Program-made: the position numbers and the translations under genes
IMG/VR virus record: IMGVR_UViG_3300024346_000022
Location: 32,748-96,747 of that record
DNA from: a virus
Length of the DNA: 64,000 nt
Reading direction: 5' to 3' (one strand)
Notes under the pieces: generated by a model
What the model saw: the letters and a program-made list of their open reading frames with translations, nothing else
What the model was told of the DNA's origin: nothing
Database searches by the model: none
Shown here: piece by piece, positions 27,601 to 35,741 of the stretch
Layout: every line of letters starts with the position of its first letter
Position numbering within the stretch: position 1 is the stretch's first letter

Positions 27601-28640
27601 TATGTAACAATTCCAGGACCAGAAGGGCAACTAAACTGAAGTCCGGAAAGAGAAATACCCATACCAACCGTGAATTTATGAGCACTATTGGTATAGGCAG
27701 TTAAAAGTCCTGTCCTATTATCATAAAGAGCATTTACTATATTTAAAGTTGGTACATTTAAATCAAGAACAAAAGTATCCGAATTTTCTGCCGCAGCACT
27801 TGTGACTATTCCTGTATATTTTAAGGGTCCTATACCATCGGAAATTAGTCCATAGTTACCAAAGGAAGAGTTTGAGTTTGTAAGATCACAAGCAGCACCA
27901 CTTCCACAAAAAACTGCAATATCACTACAAATTGTGAAGAGAGAAACTAACTGTGCATATCCCTCATTTGTAATTGAGATTCCAATACCACCTTGATTAT
28001 ATTGAGTATAAGAGTCAAGAACCATACTCTTAGTTGGTCCAATTGCTTTGGAACCATCAATTCTCATTCCAATACTTCCAGGAATAAAATTGGTTCCGTT
28101 CTGTACATAAGGTGATTGATCAAAATATCCTATTTGATCAGGATTAAAGGAGAAGATTGCCCTACCAGGATTCATCGTTCCGGTATAGGACATTTCTGCA
28201 ACATAAACCCCATTTGCCACATAGAACAAATCTTGATCTGGATTCTGTGGTGATACTGATACTTCTCTTAGACTATCACCGACGATTGAGACTTGTTCTG
28301 GAATGGTTAGAGGATTGTTCTCTATATAAGATCCAGCACTAACTTTAATAACTGATCCTGTTGTTGCCTGTGTGAGTGCTGCTCCAATTGTTCTTTTGGC
28401 GTCTCCGAGTTTGAGTCCGGTGTTTGTGTCGTTTCCGTCTTTTGTGACATATAAAATATTTGTGACTGTTGTTCCGGCACCGATGCGAATAATGTCAGTT
28501 CCTATTCCAGGACGATCCCTTCTACCCGTAAGTTCACCATCATAGGTATTATACGCTAGTTCGCCACTTAAGAGTTGATTGATTGTGGGTCTTTTGCCAG
28601 GAACAGCAGACCTTTTAATCCTAATTGGAGTTCCGTCCAT
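24636..28640 (-). CDS. Large tail-fibre/adhesin protein with two sets of internal repeats
   Basis: 1334 residues. Residues about 60-250 read YVTKDGNDTNTGLKLGDAKRTIGAALTQATTGSVIKVSAGSYIENNPLTIPEQVSIVGD, a pectate-lyase-like right-handed beta-helix start common in phage adhesins. Residues about 375-520 hold four copies of a 43-residue unit around NKQEIVDKSLASIA..FYFP. Residues about 530-1080 hold four copies of a 140-residue unit beginning CARDLGYLIDAISTDVFTGG. The C-terminal third is beta-rich. First gene after the late promoter at 28692. Confidence 0.85.
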   Translation of the reverse strand: MDGTPIRIKRSAVPGKRPTINQLLSGELAYNTYDGELTGRRDRPGIGTDIIRIGAGTTVTNILYVTKDGNDTNTGLKLGDAKRTIGAALTQATTGSVIKVSAGSYIENNPLTIPEQVSIVGDSLREVSVSPQNPDQDLFYVANGVYVAEMSYTGTMNPGRAIFSFNPDQIGYFDQSPYVQNGTNFIPGSIGMRIDGSKAIGPTKSMVLDSYTQYNQGGIGISITNEGYAQLVSLFTICSDIAVFCGSGAACDLTNSNSSFGNYGLISDGIGPLKYTGIVTSAAAENSDTFVLDLNVPTLNIVNALYDNRTGLLTAYTNSAHKFTVGMGISLSGLQFSCPSGPGIVTYPSGNKGYVFETKTVAPGRYVDAANSIRANRTEIQDKSLAAIALNHPDFYFPGDPQTTQYSRFYDSYRLIQQNKQEIVDKSLASIAVGFPSDFYFPDEPETNARSRYYDASRLIQINKQEIVDKSLGSVAIAHSDFYFPGDIQTNSRSRYFDSYRLIQKNKDVVVSIAWTNTYNVYPGIATSEEKCKRDLGFFIDAISTDILTGGNNYSRQFTLKYFDSAGNPITNGLQGEEVASNYAFVEARQLMKSAITNTLVGAAYSDLTITADPLTGSNTNPSSCANVRTNIDNLVGIVTTVIGSGNTSSLPNTNFGYFNLSVGIGSTSSPGGYKCARDLGYLIDAISTDVFTGGNKYSRDFTLQYFDNSGNPISNGLVGETVESVTAFNASRDLMKKAITNQLNFKNLGISSGPASYGGIGTSLLVLQSGNPNSCADVQSNIDNLVGIVTTVIGLGTTGSLLTFNENLGISTTNKCARDLGYFVDAISTDIFTGGNSYSIAFTKFYFDNVGSATTSLLGEESESVYAFASAREYAKKAITNQLNRKDLTLTADPTPSSGISSNTNPNSCTNVRDAIDTLVGISIQAISSGNLTVLNSININPGIFVTGQNKCRRDIGYVVDAIADDLEEFTNNNIIIATESYFDINGNPLSNGLVGEVTESITAFHAVRDYSKKAINNLLNYQDLTLQIDPLTGSNQDEDSCSNVKNTIDNLVGILTTSIASGNTSSIPTTASRASTVFTANVGVSTLPHTYVPNTGTAKINVIRPFDGQVVYFSKLYYTVEKILVSNGGSGYFISPEIDISDPETNFGVAAQAVAEVKDGVVVSIDMVSSGRGYTYTPTVTLTGPEVGINTAVAIPIMVPTYYSILSSTPISAGICTITINDNVPYDVGIGTLVPFFKQSRVLATGHSLEYIGSGTEIATALPATGGVPIQENETDARNGGLVVFTSTDQSGNFRIGDGVVIDQQAGTISGTFYSKSLFSTITPFILALGGD

Positions 28641-28667
28641 TTATTACATTCGGTATTTACCAAAATT

Positions 28668-28685
28668 AGACAGTATATACTGTCT
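28668..28685. promoter_or_regulatory. 18-bp perfect palindrome at the start of the fibre mRNA
   Basis: AGACAGTATATACTGTCT is perfectly self-complementary and begins about 7 nt after the late promoter, so it would be at the very 5' end of the transcript: either a 5' stabilising hairpin or an operator. Confidence 0.6.
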
Positions 28686-28691
28686 TCAAGT

Positions 28692-28699
28692 TATTTATA
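28692..28699 (-). promoter_or_regulatory. T4-type late promoter (TATAAATA) of the tail-fibre operon
   Basis: Perfect TATAAATA on the minus strand, about 50 nt before the ATG at 28640. Confidence 0.8.
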
Positions 28700-28704
28700 A
28701 AACC

Positions 28705-29076
28705 TTATGACGCATTATTTTTTCTTGGGCGATAAGAATAAAGATTTGTGGGTGATGGAGGTTTCATCCAATTTTCTATTTTATCAAATCTTTCTTCACT
28801 ATAAAAATCTTGCTGGACATACCACAGTTTCCAGTGCTCGTGCCCTTTGGATTGATTACAAGAATGGCAAGAGCATACTACATTCGTGGTAGTATCTAAT
28901 CCACCTTTTGATTGAGGAAGTATGTGGTCTATTGTAAGATTATCTTCAGACTCACAATAGGCACACTTATGATTCCAACTCTCTTTGATATCTTTTCTCC
29001 ATATTCGTTTAGCATCCCCAGAACTTGTCGTATAAAGATTAAACAGGTACTCTTTAGGCGAATGGAGAGGTCCCAT
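28705..29076 (-). CDS. HNH homing endonuclease (first copy)
   Basis: 123 residues. The HNH core reads CAYCESEDNLTIDHILPQSKGGLDTTTNVVCSCHSCNQSKG: DH of the first His, the central Asn, and two CxxC pairs that bind zinc. The N-terminal segment (SPKEYLFNLYTTSSGDAKRIWRKDIKESWNH) is a helical DNA-contact region. Free-standing HNH genes between structural genes are typical homing elements. The ATG lies inside a small hairpin next to a late promoter (29074-29104). Confidence 0.88.
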   Translation of the reverse strand: MGPLHSPKEYLFNLYTTSSGDAKRIWRKDIKESWNHKCAYCESEDNLTIDHILPQSKGGLDTTTNVVCSCHSCNQSKGHEHWKLWYVQQDFYSEERFDKIENWMKPPSPTNLYSYRPRKNNAS

Positions 29077-29104
29077 AAGTTACTGCGACTTATGATTATT
29101 TAGA
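29074..29104 (-). promoter_or_regulatory. Start-codon hairpin with adjacent late promoter, HNH 1
   Basis: A 7-bp inverted repeat (29074-29080 and 29088-29094) has its proximal arm covering the ATG. A late-promoter-like TCTAAATA (29097-29104, minus) lies just upstream, so late transcripts would begin within or just after the distal arm. Confidence 0.6.
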
Positions 29105-29178
29105 GTTATTGAGATGGTTTCTTTTAGACAAATCCAAATATAATGAAACTGTTCGGATAATGTTGTCTTATACTTCAT
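29080..29178 (-). CDS. 32-residue possible peptide
   Basis: ATG at 29178 overlaps the previous stop (ATGAA); product MKYKTTLSEQFHYIWICLKE plus a short polar tail. Supported only by position and coupling between the 29-codon frame and HNH. Confidence 0.35.
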   Translation of the reverse strand: MKYKTTLSEQFHYIWICLKETISITLNNHKSQ

Positions 29179-29264
29179 TCTTCTTTATTTCTTCCAAAAT
29201 TATAACCCCAATATATGATATAGAGGTCTATGAGAACATTAAACCAATTGATGTTTTGTATCAT
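29175..29264 (-). CDS. 29-residue possible membrane peptide
   Basis: ATG at 29264 overlaps the stop of 29261-29638 (ATGA). Product MIQNINWFNVLIDLYIIYWG followed by YNFGRNKEE: one short hydrophobic stretch then charges. Coupling is the main support. Confidence 0.4.
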   Translation of the reverse strand: MIQNINWFNVLIDLYIIYWGYNFGRNKEE

Positions 29265-29638
29265 ATCACTACAGGTTGTCCCTGACCTTCTGGAAGTTGT
29301 GGTGCTTTAGAAGAAACCACAGGGTTCTTATTTGAGTTTTTAATAACGATAAAGGCATCTTTTTGATAAGTAATTGTCCCATAAGGTTTAGACCACTTTG
29401 GATTTGCGTCTGGATGAGTTGCGGTTCCTGTCGCAGAACATCCACCAATATTGACCTCAAAAGTATCTTCACCAGTCCAACCAAGAGAACGCATTACCTG
29501 AAATACATCTTTCATTACATACTGAAACTTTGATTCCTCTCTTGATGCTAACGCAAGGTCATTAATCATTTTTGTGTATAGGTCGTCAATATTTTTTTCT
29601 CCGGAACGAAAAGGATTACCATAGGTTTCTTTTGTCAT
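29261..29638 (-). CDS. Unknown protein with own promoter
   Basis: 125 residues. The N-terminal half is helical (NIDDLYTKMINDLALASREESKFQYVMKDVFQVMRSLGW), the C-terminal half beta-rich (FEVNIGGCSATGTATHPDANPKWSKPYGTITYQKDAFIVIKN). It ends in a Pro/Gln-rich tail. No motif recognised. A promoter (29661-29689) makes it a separate unit. Confidence 0.7.
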   Translation of the reverse strand: MTKETYGNPFRSGEKNIDDLYTKMINDLALASREESKFQYVMKDVFQVMRSLGWTGEDTFEVNIGGCSATGTATHPDANPKWSKPYGTITYQKDAFIVIKNSNKNPVVSSKAPQLPEGQGQPVVI

Positions 29639-29660
29639 TTGGTTTTTATGTCTTTGTAGT

Positions 29661-29689
29661 ATTATACGTCATTTATGAGGTTTTGTAAA
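29661..29689 (-). promoter_or_regulatory. Sigma70-type promoter (TTTACA-N17-TATAAT)
   Basis: -35 TTTACA at 29684-29689, -10 TATAAT at 29661-29666, spacer 17. Leader about 20 nt to the ATG at 29638. Confidence 0.8.
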
Positions 29690-29698
29690 GACTATTAT

Positions 29699-29750
29699 AG
29701 TAGAGATATAAGGAAGAGGAACATACCGAATGCTATGAAGGCTGCGAGGA
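29699..29750. repeat. 52-bp direct repeat, left copy (truncated copy of a tiny gene)
   Basis: Identical to 30525-30576 at 51 of 52 positions. In the intact right copy this DNA encodes most of a 21-residue membrane peptide on the minus strand; in this left copy the frame has no start codon, so it is a pseudo-copy. Confidence 0.92.
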
Positions 29751-29756
29751 TAAATA
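29749..29756 (+). promoter_or_regulatory. Late-promoter-like site (GATAAATA) of the inserted cassette
   Basis: One mismatch to TATAAATA, located exactly where the left repeat ends and 15 nt before the ATG at 29771. The right repeat copy lacks it, so it belongs to the inserted DNA. Confidence 0.45.
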
Positions 29757-29770
29757 CAAATAAAATTCTT

Positions 29771-30166
29771 ATGAAAACTTATAAAGAATTTATATCAATA
29801 CTTGAAAAGTTTAAACCATTTCCTGAAGATAGTGTAAGTAGACAAATTGAAAGAAAAAAGAAAAGTGGTTCTAATGAAGATGCTCATAAGATGAAGGTTG
29901 CTAAAAATTTTATGACTAAATCAGGTAATAGTAATAATGCAAAAAGGTCAGTAGATACTATTAAAAAGAATTTATATGCAACTGTTCATAAAGGAAACCC
30001 AGACGGTATTAATGCTAAAAATGTGGATGTTATTAGTAGGATTGTAAAAGGGCACACTAAAAAGTCTAAATTAAAAGATTTAGACCAACAGTCGGATTTT
30101 AACAAGAAAAACAAAGACGCAAAAAATAAACTCAATAAAATATATCAAAGAAATGAAAATACCTGA
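29771..30166 (+). CDS. Cassette gene A: highly basic protein, unknown
   Basis: 131 residues from ATG 29771 (MKTYKEFISILEKFKPF); the frame runs back to 29675 but the upstream part is repeat DNA. It is strongly basic (many Lys, Arg, Asn), e.g. QIERKKKSGSNEDAHKMKVAKNFMTKSG and IKKNLYATVHKGNPDGINAKNVD. This suggests a nucleic-acid-binding protein. Oriented opposite to all neighbours. No family recognised; a toxin, an endonuclease helper or a capsid-processing peptide are all possible. Overlaps gene B by 14 nt. Confidence 0.65.
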   Translation: MKTYKEFISILEKFKPFPEDSVSRQIERKKKSGSNEDAHKMKVAKNFMTKSGNSNNAKRSVDTIKKNLYATVHKGNPDGINAKNVDVISRIVKGHTKKSKLKDLDQQSDFNKKNKDAKNKLNKIYQRNENT

Positions 30167-30524
30167 AAAAACAAAATTATTAGAATTGTATTCTTATGGT
30201 ATTGAAAGTTTTGTATTAAATCTTCAAGATTACTTAAAGACTGATAATAAGGTATCCGAATTAAAATCTCATATTGGATTTAAACTTTCAGAAATTTCTG
30301 GTATCATATTTGATTATAATGGAGACAAAAAATTATTCCTGATGAGATTAAAGAGAAATAAGAAGCAAACGGTTACTTACTGCCTTGAACTATTATCTGT
30401 TGAATGGTGTGAAGATATTATAGTTCTTATGAAAAGGATTAGTAATAAAAAACACTGCTGGAGAATAGTTCAAGATAAAAAGTTAGAGTATTCTTGGGAT
30501 TTTATTGAGAACATTTTTGATTAA
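30153..30524 (+). CDS. Cassette gene B: unknown soluble protein
   Basis: 123 residues, starting inside gene A (14-nt overlap), so the two are coupled. MKIPEKTKLLELYSYGIESFVLNLQDYLKT, then a beta-rich stretch (KLSEISGIIFDYNGDKKLFLMRLKRNKKQTVTYCLELLSVEWCED) and a helical end. It could be the partner of gene A (for example an antitoxin-like protein). The stop lies at the right repeat, convergent with the tiny membrane gene. Confidence 0.65.
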   Translation: MKIPEKTKLLELYSYGIESFVLNLQDYLKTDNKVSELKSHIGFKLSEISGIIFDYNGDKKLFLMRLKRNKKQTVTYCLELLSVEWCEDIIVLMKRISNKKHCWRIVQDKKLEYSWDFIENIFD

Positions 30525-30586
30525 AGTAGAGATATAAGGAAGAGGAACATACCGAATGCTATGAAGGTTGCGAGGATTGTTAGCAT
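30521..30586 (-). CDS. 21-residue hydrophobic peptide
   Basis: ATG at 30586, right after the stop of the 30588-30797 gene. Product MLTILATFIAFGMFLFLISL plus Leu: a single membrane helix, in the size class of small photosystem or cytochrome subunits, but no match is recognised. The 3' 52 bp is duplicated at 29699-29750. Confidence 0.5.
   Translation of the reverse strand: MLTILATFIAFGMFLFLISLL
30525..30576. repeat. 52-bp direct repeat, right copy
   Basis: Partner of 29699-29750 (one C/T difference). Both copies have the same orientation and bound an 0.8-kb plus-strand two-gene cassette. Confidence 0.92.
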
Positions 30587-30587
30587 T

Positions 30588-30797
30588 TTAGTTCTTATAA
30601 AGGTCTTCTAATCTTTCTTTGGTGAGGTCAACATATAAAAGTTCATCACCTTCTTTTGGTGCCTCTGGGTGTTGAGGTTTTCTTGGAGTTCTCATTTCTT
30701 TATTGATGGATTGGATGTTTCCCCACATCATCGCAAAGGCACCTCCGGCGATGACTGCGAAGAATGTGAAGTAGATGAAGATTAGAAAGGGGTTCAT
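30588..30797 (-). CDS. Conserved small membrane protein
   Basis: 69 residues from ATG 30797 (MNPFLIFIYFTFFAVIAGGAFAMMWGNIQSINKEMR): one N-terminal membrane span followed by a Pro/Lys-rich cytoplasmic tail ending in DLTKERLEDLYKN. The start overlaps the GIY-YIG stop by 4 nt. I recall similar proteins near psbA/hli in cyanophages; role unknown. Confidence 0.72.
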   Translation of the reverse strand: MNPFLIFIYFTFFAVIAGGAFAMMWGNIQSINKEMRTPRKPQHPEAPKEGDELLYVDLTKERLEDLYKN

Positions 30798-31504
30798 TTT
30801 CTTCCAATCCTCCAACCATCACCAGGGCATTCTAACACAAGTTTACAATTTCCGAGACCATCATTCCACCATTTTTTACCTTTCTTTGCTTCACTTAATT
30901 TTTTCCGGGTTTCTTCTGTTGGTTGTTTACCTTTATGTGCTTCACTCATTTTCTTTCTAGTTTCTTCTGAATATTTTCTTCCTATCATATATTGATTACC
31001 TTTTTGTGCCTCACCAACTTTTCTTTTAGTTTCGTCTGAAAGTTTTTTACCAACATTCCAAGTATTTCCAATCATTCTCTGTCTGATTTTATCTTTGTGT
31101 TCCTCCGATAGTTTTATTCCTTTTCTTTTTTCACTTATTTGTCGTTTTTGTTCTTCACTCATTTCTTTCCCATAGTTGGGATTTTTTTCACCGACTCTTA
31201 GTTCACTTAATTTTTTTCTTGTTTCTTCACTTACTAAAAGTCCAGAAACACCTTCACCACCATCGGTTCTGTTTCTTAGTATACCAGTTCTCAAATCTTT
31301 TCTACCAAATACGACGATCATATAGATTTCGTGTCTAAATGCTTCTGTTTCGGTTAAGTTCTTTTTAAGAAAGATTATTCTTGATTTATCTTTCGGTGGT
31401 CTTATATCACCTTTATTTTTATTAAATATTCTATTTCCTTTACCTTTACCAATATAGTAAGGGGTACTGTCTTCACGCAAATATGCGTAGGTATAGTAAT
31501 ACAT
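30794..31504 (-). CDS. Free-standing GIY-YIG endonuclease downstream of psbA
   Basis: 236 residues. Catalytic module: YYYTYAYLREDSTPYYIGKGKGNRI (GIY-YIG equivalents YTYAYL and YYIGKGKG) with AFRHEIYMI supplying the conserved Glu and Asn/Tyr region. Then five or more NUMOD3-type repeats (NPNYGKEMSEEQKRQISEKRKG, KLSEEHKDKIRQRMIG, KYSEETRKKMSEAHKG). Endonuclease genes just downstream of psbA are known in intron-bearing cyanophages and help spread the introns, so one of the psbA intron-insertion sites is the natural target guess. Leader hairpin with late promoter at 31519-31584. Confidence 0.88.
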   Translation of the reverse strand: MYYYTYAYLREDSTPYYIGKGKGNRIFNKNKGDIRPPKDKSRIIFLKKNLTETEAFRHEIYMIVVFGRKDLRTGILRNRTDGGEGVSGLLVSEETRKKLSELRVGEKNPNYGKEMSEEQKRQISEKRKGIKLSEEHKDKIRQRMIGNTWNVGKKLSDETKRKVGEAQKGNQYMIGRKYSEETRKKMSEAHKGKQPTEETRKKLSEAKKGKKWWNDGLGNCKLVLECPGDGWRIGRK

Positions 31505-31518
31505 TTCTACTCTGTTAT

Positions 31519-31584
31519 GGTTCGCAATACTATTTATACAAGAAAAGGTGCCGAAGCACCTCTTTCACCTGATAGATGCGAACC
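31519..31584 (-). promoter_or_regulatory. Hairpin leader with embedded late promoter, endonuclease 2
   Basis: An 8-bp inverted repeat (GGTTCGCA at 31519-31526, complement at 31577-31584) surrounds a perfect TATAAATA (31531-31538, minus) and a hairpin AGGTGC-CGAA-GCACCT (31546-31561). The proximal arm is 15-22 nt before the ATG. The core (hairpin, then CTTGTATAAATA) is nearly identical to the leader of endonuclease 1. Confidence 0.72.
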
Positions 31585-31597
31585 ACACAGGTATTAG

Positions 31598-31605
31598 TAT
31601 TTATA
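31598..31605 (-). promoter_or_regulatory. T4-type late promoter (TATAAATA) after psbA
   Basis: Perfect TATAAATA on the minus strand directly after the psbA terminator T-run. Transcripts from here would include the whole endonuclease 2 hairpin. Confidence 0.6.
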
Positions 31606-31606
31606 T

Positions 31607-31633
31607 AAAAAAAGGAACTCCGAAGAGTTCCCT
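31607..31633 (-). terminator. Intrinsic terminator of psbA
   Basis: GGAACTC-CGAA-GAGTTCC stem with seven T following on the minus strand, 27 nt after the psbA stop. Confidence 0.9.
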
Positions 31634-31659
31634 TATTATACCATTATTTGGTTTTTATA

Positions 31660-33671
<2,012 letters not shown>

Positions 33672-33829
33672 TTGTTAAAAAGGGGGTAAGTATGAGTTCG
33701 GGGGACGAACTTGGTATAGTATACTCCACGATACCCTCCGTCGTGGATATGAGGGATGCTTTACTTCTCTTGATCCCGGTTTGAGAAGACACGGTTCTCA
33801 GAATTGTCACATTCCTTAACCCCGTGTAT
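33672..33829 (-). promoter_or_regulatory. psbA 5' leader with hairpins
   Basis: About 158 nt between the promoter and the ATG. Contains stems TCCACGA/TCGTGGA (around 33724-33747) and GTTCG/CGAAC (around 33694-33709), and a pyrimidine/GGG-rich stretch before the ATG. May stabilise the mRNA or control translation. Confidence 0.45.
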
Positions 33830-33835
33830 GTATAT

Positions 33836-33864
33836 ATCATACCATTGTGTGGAAATCCTGTCAA
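33836..33864 (-). promoter_or_regulatory. Sigma70-type promoter of psbA
   Basis: TTGACA (33859-33864), 17-bp spacer, TATGAT (33836-33841). Confidence 0.88.
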
Positions 33865-33890
33865 TAGGTGGAAATACCCATAAGACCTGG

Positions 33891-33898
33891 TATAAATA
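33891..33898 (+). promoter_or_regulatory. T4-type late promoter (TATAAATA), plus strand
   Basis: Perfect octamer 46 nt before the GTG at 33944; drives the block of small late genes up to 35078, divergent from psbA. Confidence 0.8.
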
Positions 33899-33943
33899 AA
33901 GGGTTTTTAATAAATATAAGTGTAATCAAAACATCTCATCTCC

Positions 33944-34057
33944 GTGCCAAAATCACCGAACAAAGGTAAGAAAGGTTCTACTGGAGGAAAGCGTCCCAAA
34001 CAAAATCAGGGAAATGCGGCCGCTAAAAAAGCAAAGAATGGCGGCAAGAAGAAGTGA
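33944..34057 (+). CDS. 37-residue lysine-rich protein (GTG start)
   Basis: GTG CCA AAA..., product rich in Lys, Gly and Asn, ending AKKAKNGGKKK. Preceded by a late promoter and followed 6 nt later by the next gene. Composition suggests binding to nucleic acid. No family recognised. Confidence 0.55.
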   Translation: MPKSPNKGKKGSTGGKRPKQNQGNAAAKKAKNGGKKK

Positions 34058-34063
34058 GGAATT

Positions 34064-34258
34064 ATGCCACGCGAATTCAACACTCCTCATAGAAAAGATT
34101 GGAACGCACCGATACATAACATTCTCAAAGCAATAGATAATCATACTCAAGAATACTTTAAAAGTGGCGATACTTGGCATCTACAAAAAGCACAAATACT
34201 CCGTGAGTATGTTGCGGAATTAAAAACTTGGATACATCTTCAGGAAAAAATTAAATAA
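34064..34258 (+). CDS. 64-residue unknown protein
   Basis: Product MPREFNTPHRKDWNAPIHNI..., helical and charged (HNILKAIDNHTQEYFKSGDTWHLQKAQILREYVAELKTWIHLQEKIK). Second gene of the plus-strand late block. Cyanophage-type small protein; function unknown. Confidence 0.65.
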   Translation: MPREFNTPHRKDWNAPIHNILKAIDNHTQEYFKSGDTWHLQKAQILREYVAELKTWIHLQEKIK

Positions 34259-34272
34259 ATATTTCAAAAACG

Positions 34273-34485
34273 ATGGACTTCAAAATTAATATGGGAACAT
34301 TACTTACTTCTGTTCTTGGTGCTGCTTTGATTGGTGGTTTCACTGGATTTTGGACTGTCTCCCAGAATACTCTAGTGAATACTAAAGATGTAGAGAAAGT
34401 CAAAGAAGACGTACAAGAACTTAAAAAAAATCAAGAAAAACAAAATGATTTATTACTTCAAATTCTACAAAATACTAAAAAATGA
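34273..34485 (+). CDS. Single-span membrane protein with coiled coil
   Basis: 70 residues: N-terminal membrane segment (LLTSVLGAALIGGFTGFWTV) then a heptad-like stretch (TKDVEKVKEDVQELKKNQEKQNDLLLQILQNTKK). This layout is found in holin-like and spanin-like proteins; proximity to the endolysin genes makes a lysis role possible. Overlaps the next ATG by 4 nt. Confidence 0.65.
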   Translation: MDFKINMGTLLTSVLGAALIGGFTGFWTVSQNTLVNTKDVEKVKEDVQELKKNQEKQNDLLLQILQNTKK

Positions 34486-34622
34486 CTGACCCAGTATGGA
34501 GCGTAAATATCATACTTGCCCTTGGAATGCTTGGTGCTGCCTGGGTAATATACTACATACTCATATTAGACACTAAAGAAAATGTATCAGTACAAAATCA
34601 AAAAGATACACAGAATCATTGA
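34482..34622 (+). CDS. 46-residue membrane peptide
   Basis: ATG at 34482 inside the previous gene's stop. Product has one membrane helix (VNIILALGMLGAAWVIYYILI) and a polar tail. It overlaps the nuclease start by 41 nt in another frame. Confidence 0.55.
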   Translation: MTDPVWSVNIILALGMLGAAWVIYYILILDTKENVSVQNQKDTQNH

Positions 34623-34923
34623 TGGGGATACGGTTGATGTAGAAATAAGTTTAGGGTTTGGTATTACATTATCTCAAAGAGTTCGTCTCAAAGGAATTGA
34701 TGCTGCCGAAACAAAAACCAAAGATCTCAAAGAGAAAACTGAAGGTCTCCTAGCAAAAGAATGGTTGGAGAAAGAACTTTCCAAACCCGGTGAATGGATT
34801 ATAGAAACCACAAAAGATGATAAGTACGGAAGACTACTTGGAACACTATACCTAGTTGGAGAACCAGTAACCGTGAATGAGAGAATGGTAAATGATGGAA
34901 TAGCAAGACCTTATATGGTATGA
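34582..34923 (+). CDS. Thermonuclease-like (SNase) protein
   Basis: 113 residues. Staphylococcal-nuclease motifs: IDGDTVDVEISLGF, VRLKGIDAAE (catalytic Arg and Asp area), DDKYGRLLGTLYL (second catalytic Arg) and ERMVNDGIARPY. A compact OB-fold Ca2+-dependent nuclease. No signal peptide, so probably cytoplasmic, acting on host nucleic acid late in infection. Confidence 0.9.
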   Translation: MYQYKIKKIHRIIDGDTVDVEISLGFGITLSQRVRLKGIDAAETKTKDLKEKTEGLLAKEWLEKELSKPGEWIIETTKDDKYGRLLGTLYLVGEPVTVNERMVNDGIARPYMV

Positions 34924-35078
34924 GAAAGAGACTTCTTCCAATTCTCATTCTATTAAGATTACTGACTAATGATGGAATGTTTTTAGAAAATAGAAGACCT
35001 CTACCGAAACGACAACCAGTAGAGGTCTTGAGATTTATAAGAAGACCTGCGAAAAAAGGCAGGACGTTATTTAGATAA
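34920..35078 (+). CDS. 52-residue Arg/Leu-rich peptide
   Basis: ATG overlaps the nuclease stop (ATGA). Product begins [19 protein letters not shown] and ends with repeated Arg ([12 protein letters not shown]). Overlaps the end of the convergent endolysin gene by 8 nt. Confidence 0.5.
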   Translation: MRKRLLPILILLRLLTNDGMFLENRRPLPKRQPVEVLRFIRRPAKKGRTLFR

Positions 35079-35739
35079 CACTAATACATCTATTATAATA
35101 TTTTTTACGATCTTCTAATCCACGATAACCACCATTTACTTTTCTGGTTACATCTTCTACGGTAGGATTTTTATCACATAAGGCATTCATATTATTATTA
35201 TGCCACCAAAAACCGCCGCTGGTTGCTGGATACTTAACTGCGACATAATCTACTCCATTCATAATCTTTGGATCATTCATATACTTGGAGAATGATGCGT
35301 AGTTTACTCTGCCCGTAAGTTGAATAAATCCGGCGCCTTTGTACTTTCTTCCGTCACCCGGTTGAGTATTTCCTATATCTCTTCTTCCCTCATAAGCATC
35401 ACCGGAAGCAAGTTCTTTCATCCATTTCCCGGCACCAGATTCGTGCGAGATTTGAGAAATAAAATGTCTCATTCGGGACTGGGTATTAATCTTAAAAAGA
35501 TTTAGACAACTATTCAAGTCATTAATTACAGCGTCCGTGATTGAGTTTTCGTTTGATCCCCAAATAGAAGCAAGTTGTTTCTTGGTGATAAGTAATTTAA
35601 CTTCAGGTTGTTTACGATATAATTTTTCAAACTCTTCTAAAACATATGGAAGAGTATTTTCTTGTAGGTACTCAAATGCTTCTATTTGTTCTTTGGTTCC
35701 CTTAAAATGTTTTGCAGCGTCTGTGAATTTGATAGTCAT
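35071..35739 (-). CDS. GH19-type endolysin (chitinase/lysozyme fold)
   Basis: 222 residues. The GH19 region reads [25 protein letters not shown] (catalytic Glu in HES), then [39 protein letters not shown], then [16 protein letters not shown]. The N-terminal 60 residues are helical. It would cut the peptidoglycan glycan chain at lysis. No signal peptide, so a holin is needed; candidate membrane proteins lie at 34273 and 34482. Confidence 0.9.
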   Translation of the reverse strand: MTIKFTDAAKHFKGTKEQIEAFEYLQENTLPYVLEEFEKLYRKQPEVKLLITKKQLASIWGSNENSITDAVINDLNSCLNLFKINTQSRMRHFISQISHESGAGKWMKELASGDAYEGRRDIGNTQPGDGRKYKGAGFIQLTGRVNYASFSKYMNDPKIMNGVDYVAVKYPATSGGFWWHNNNMNALCDKNPTVEDVTRKVNGGYRGLEDRKKYYNRCISVI

Positions 35740-35741
35740 AA

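Noticed and set aside
35068-35075. Minus-strand TCTAAATA late-promoter match.
   Set aside because: It is inside the stop region of two convergent genes (codons TTA TTT AGA TAA) and would only make RNA antisense to the nuclease block.
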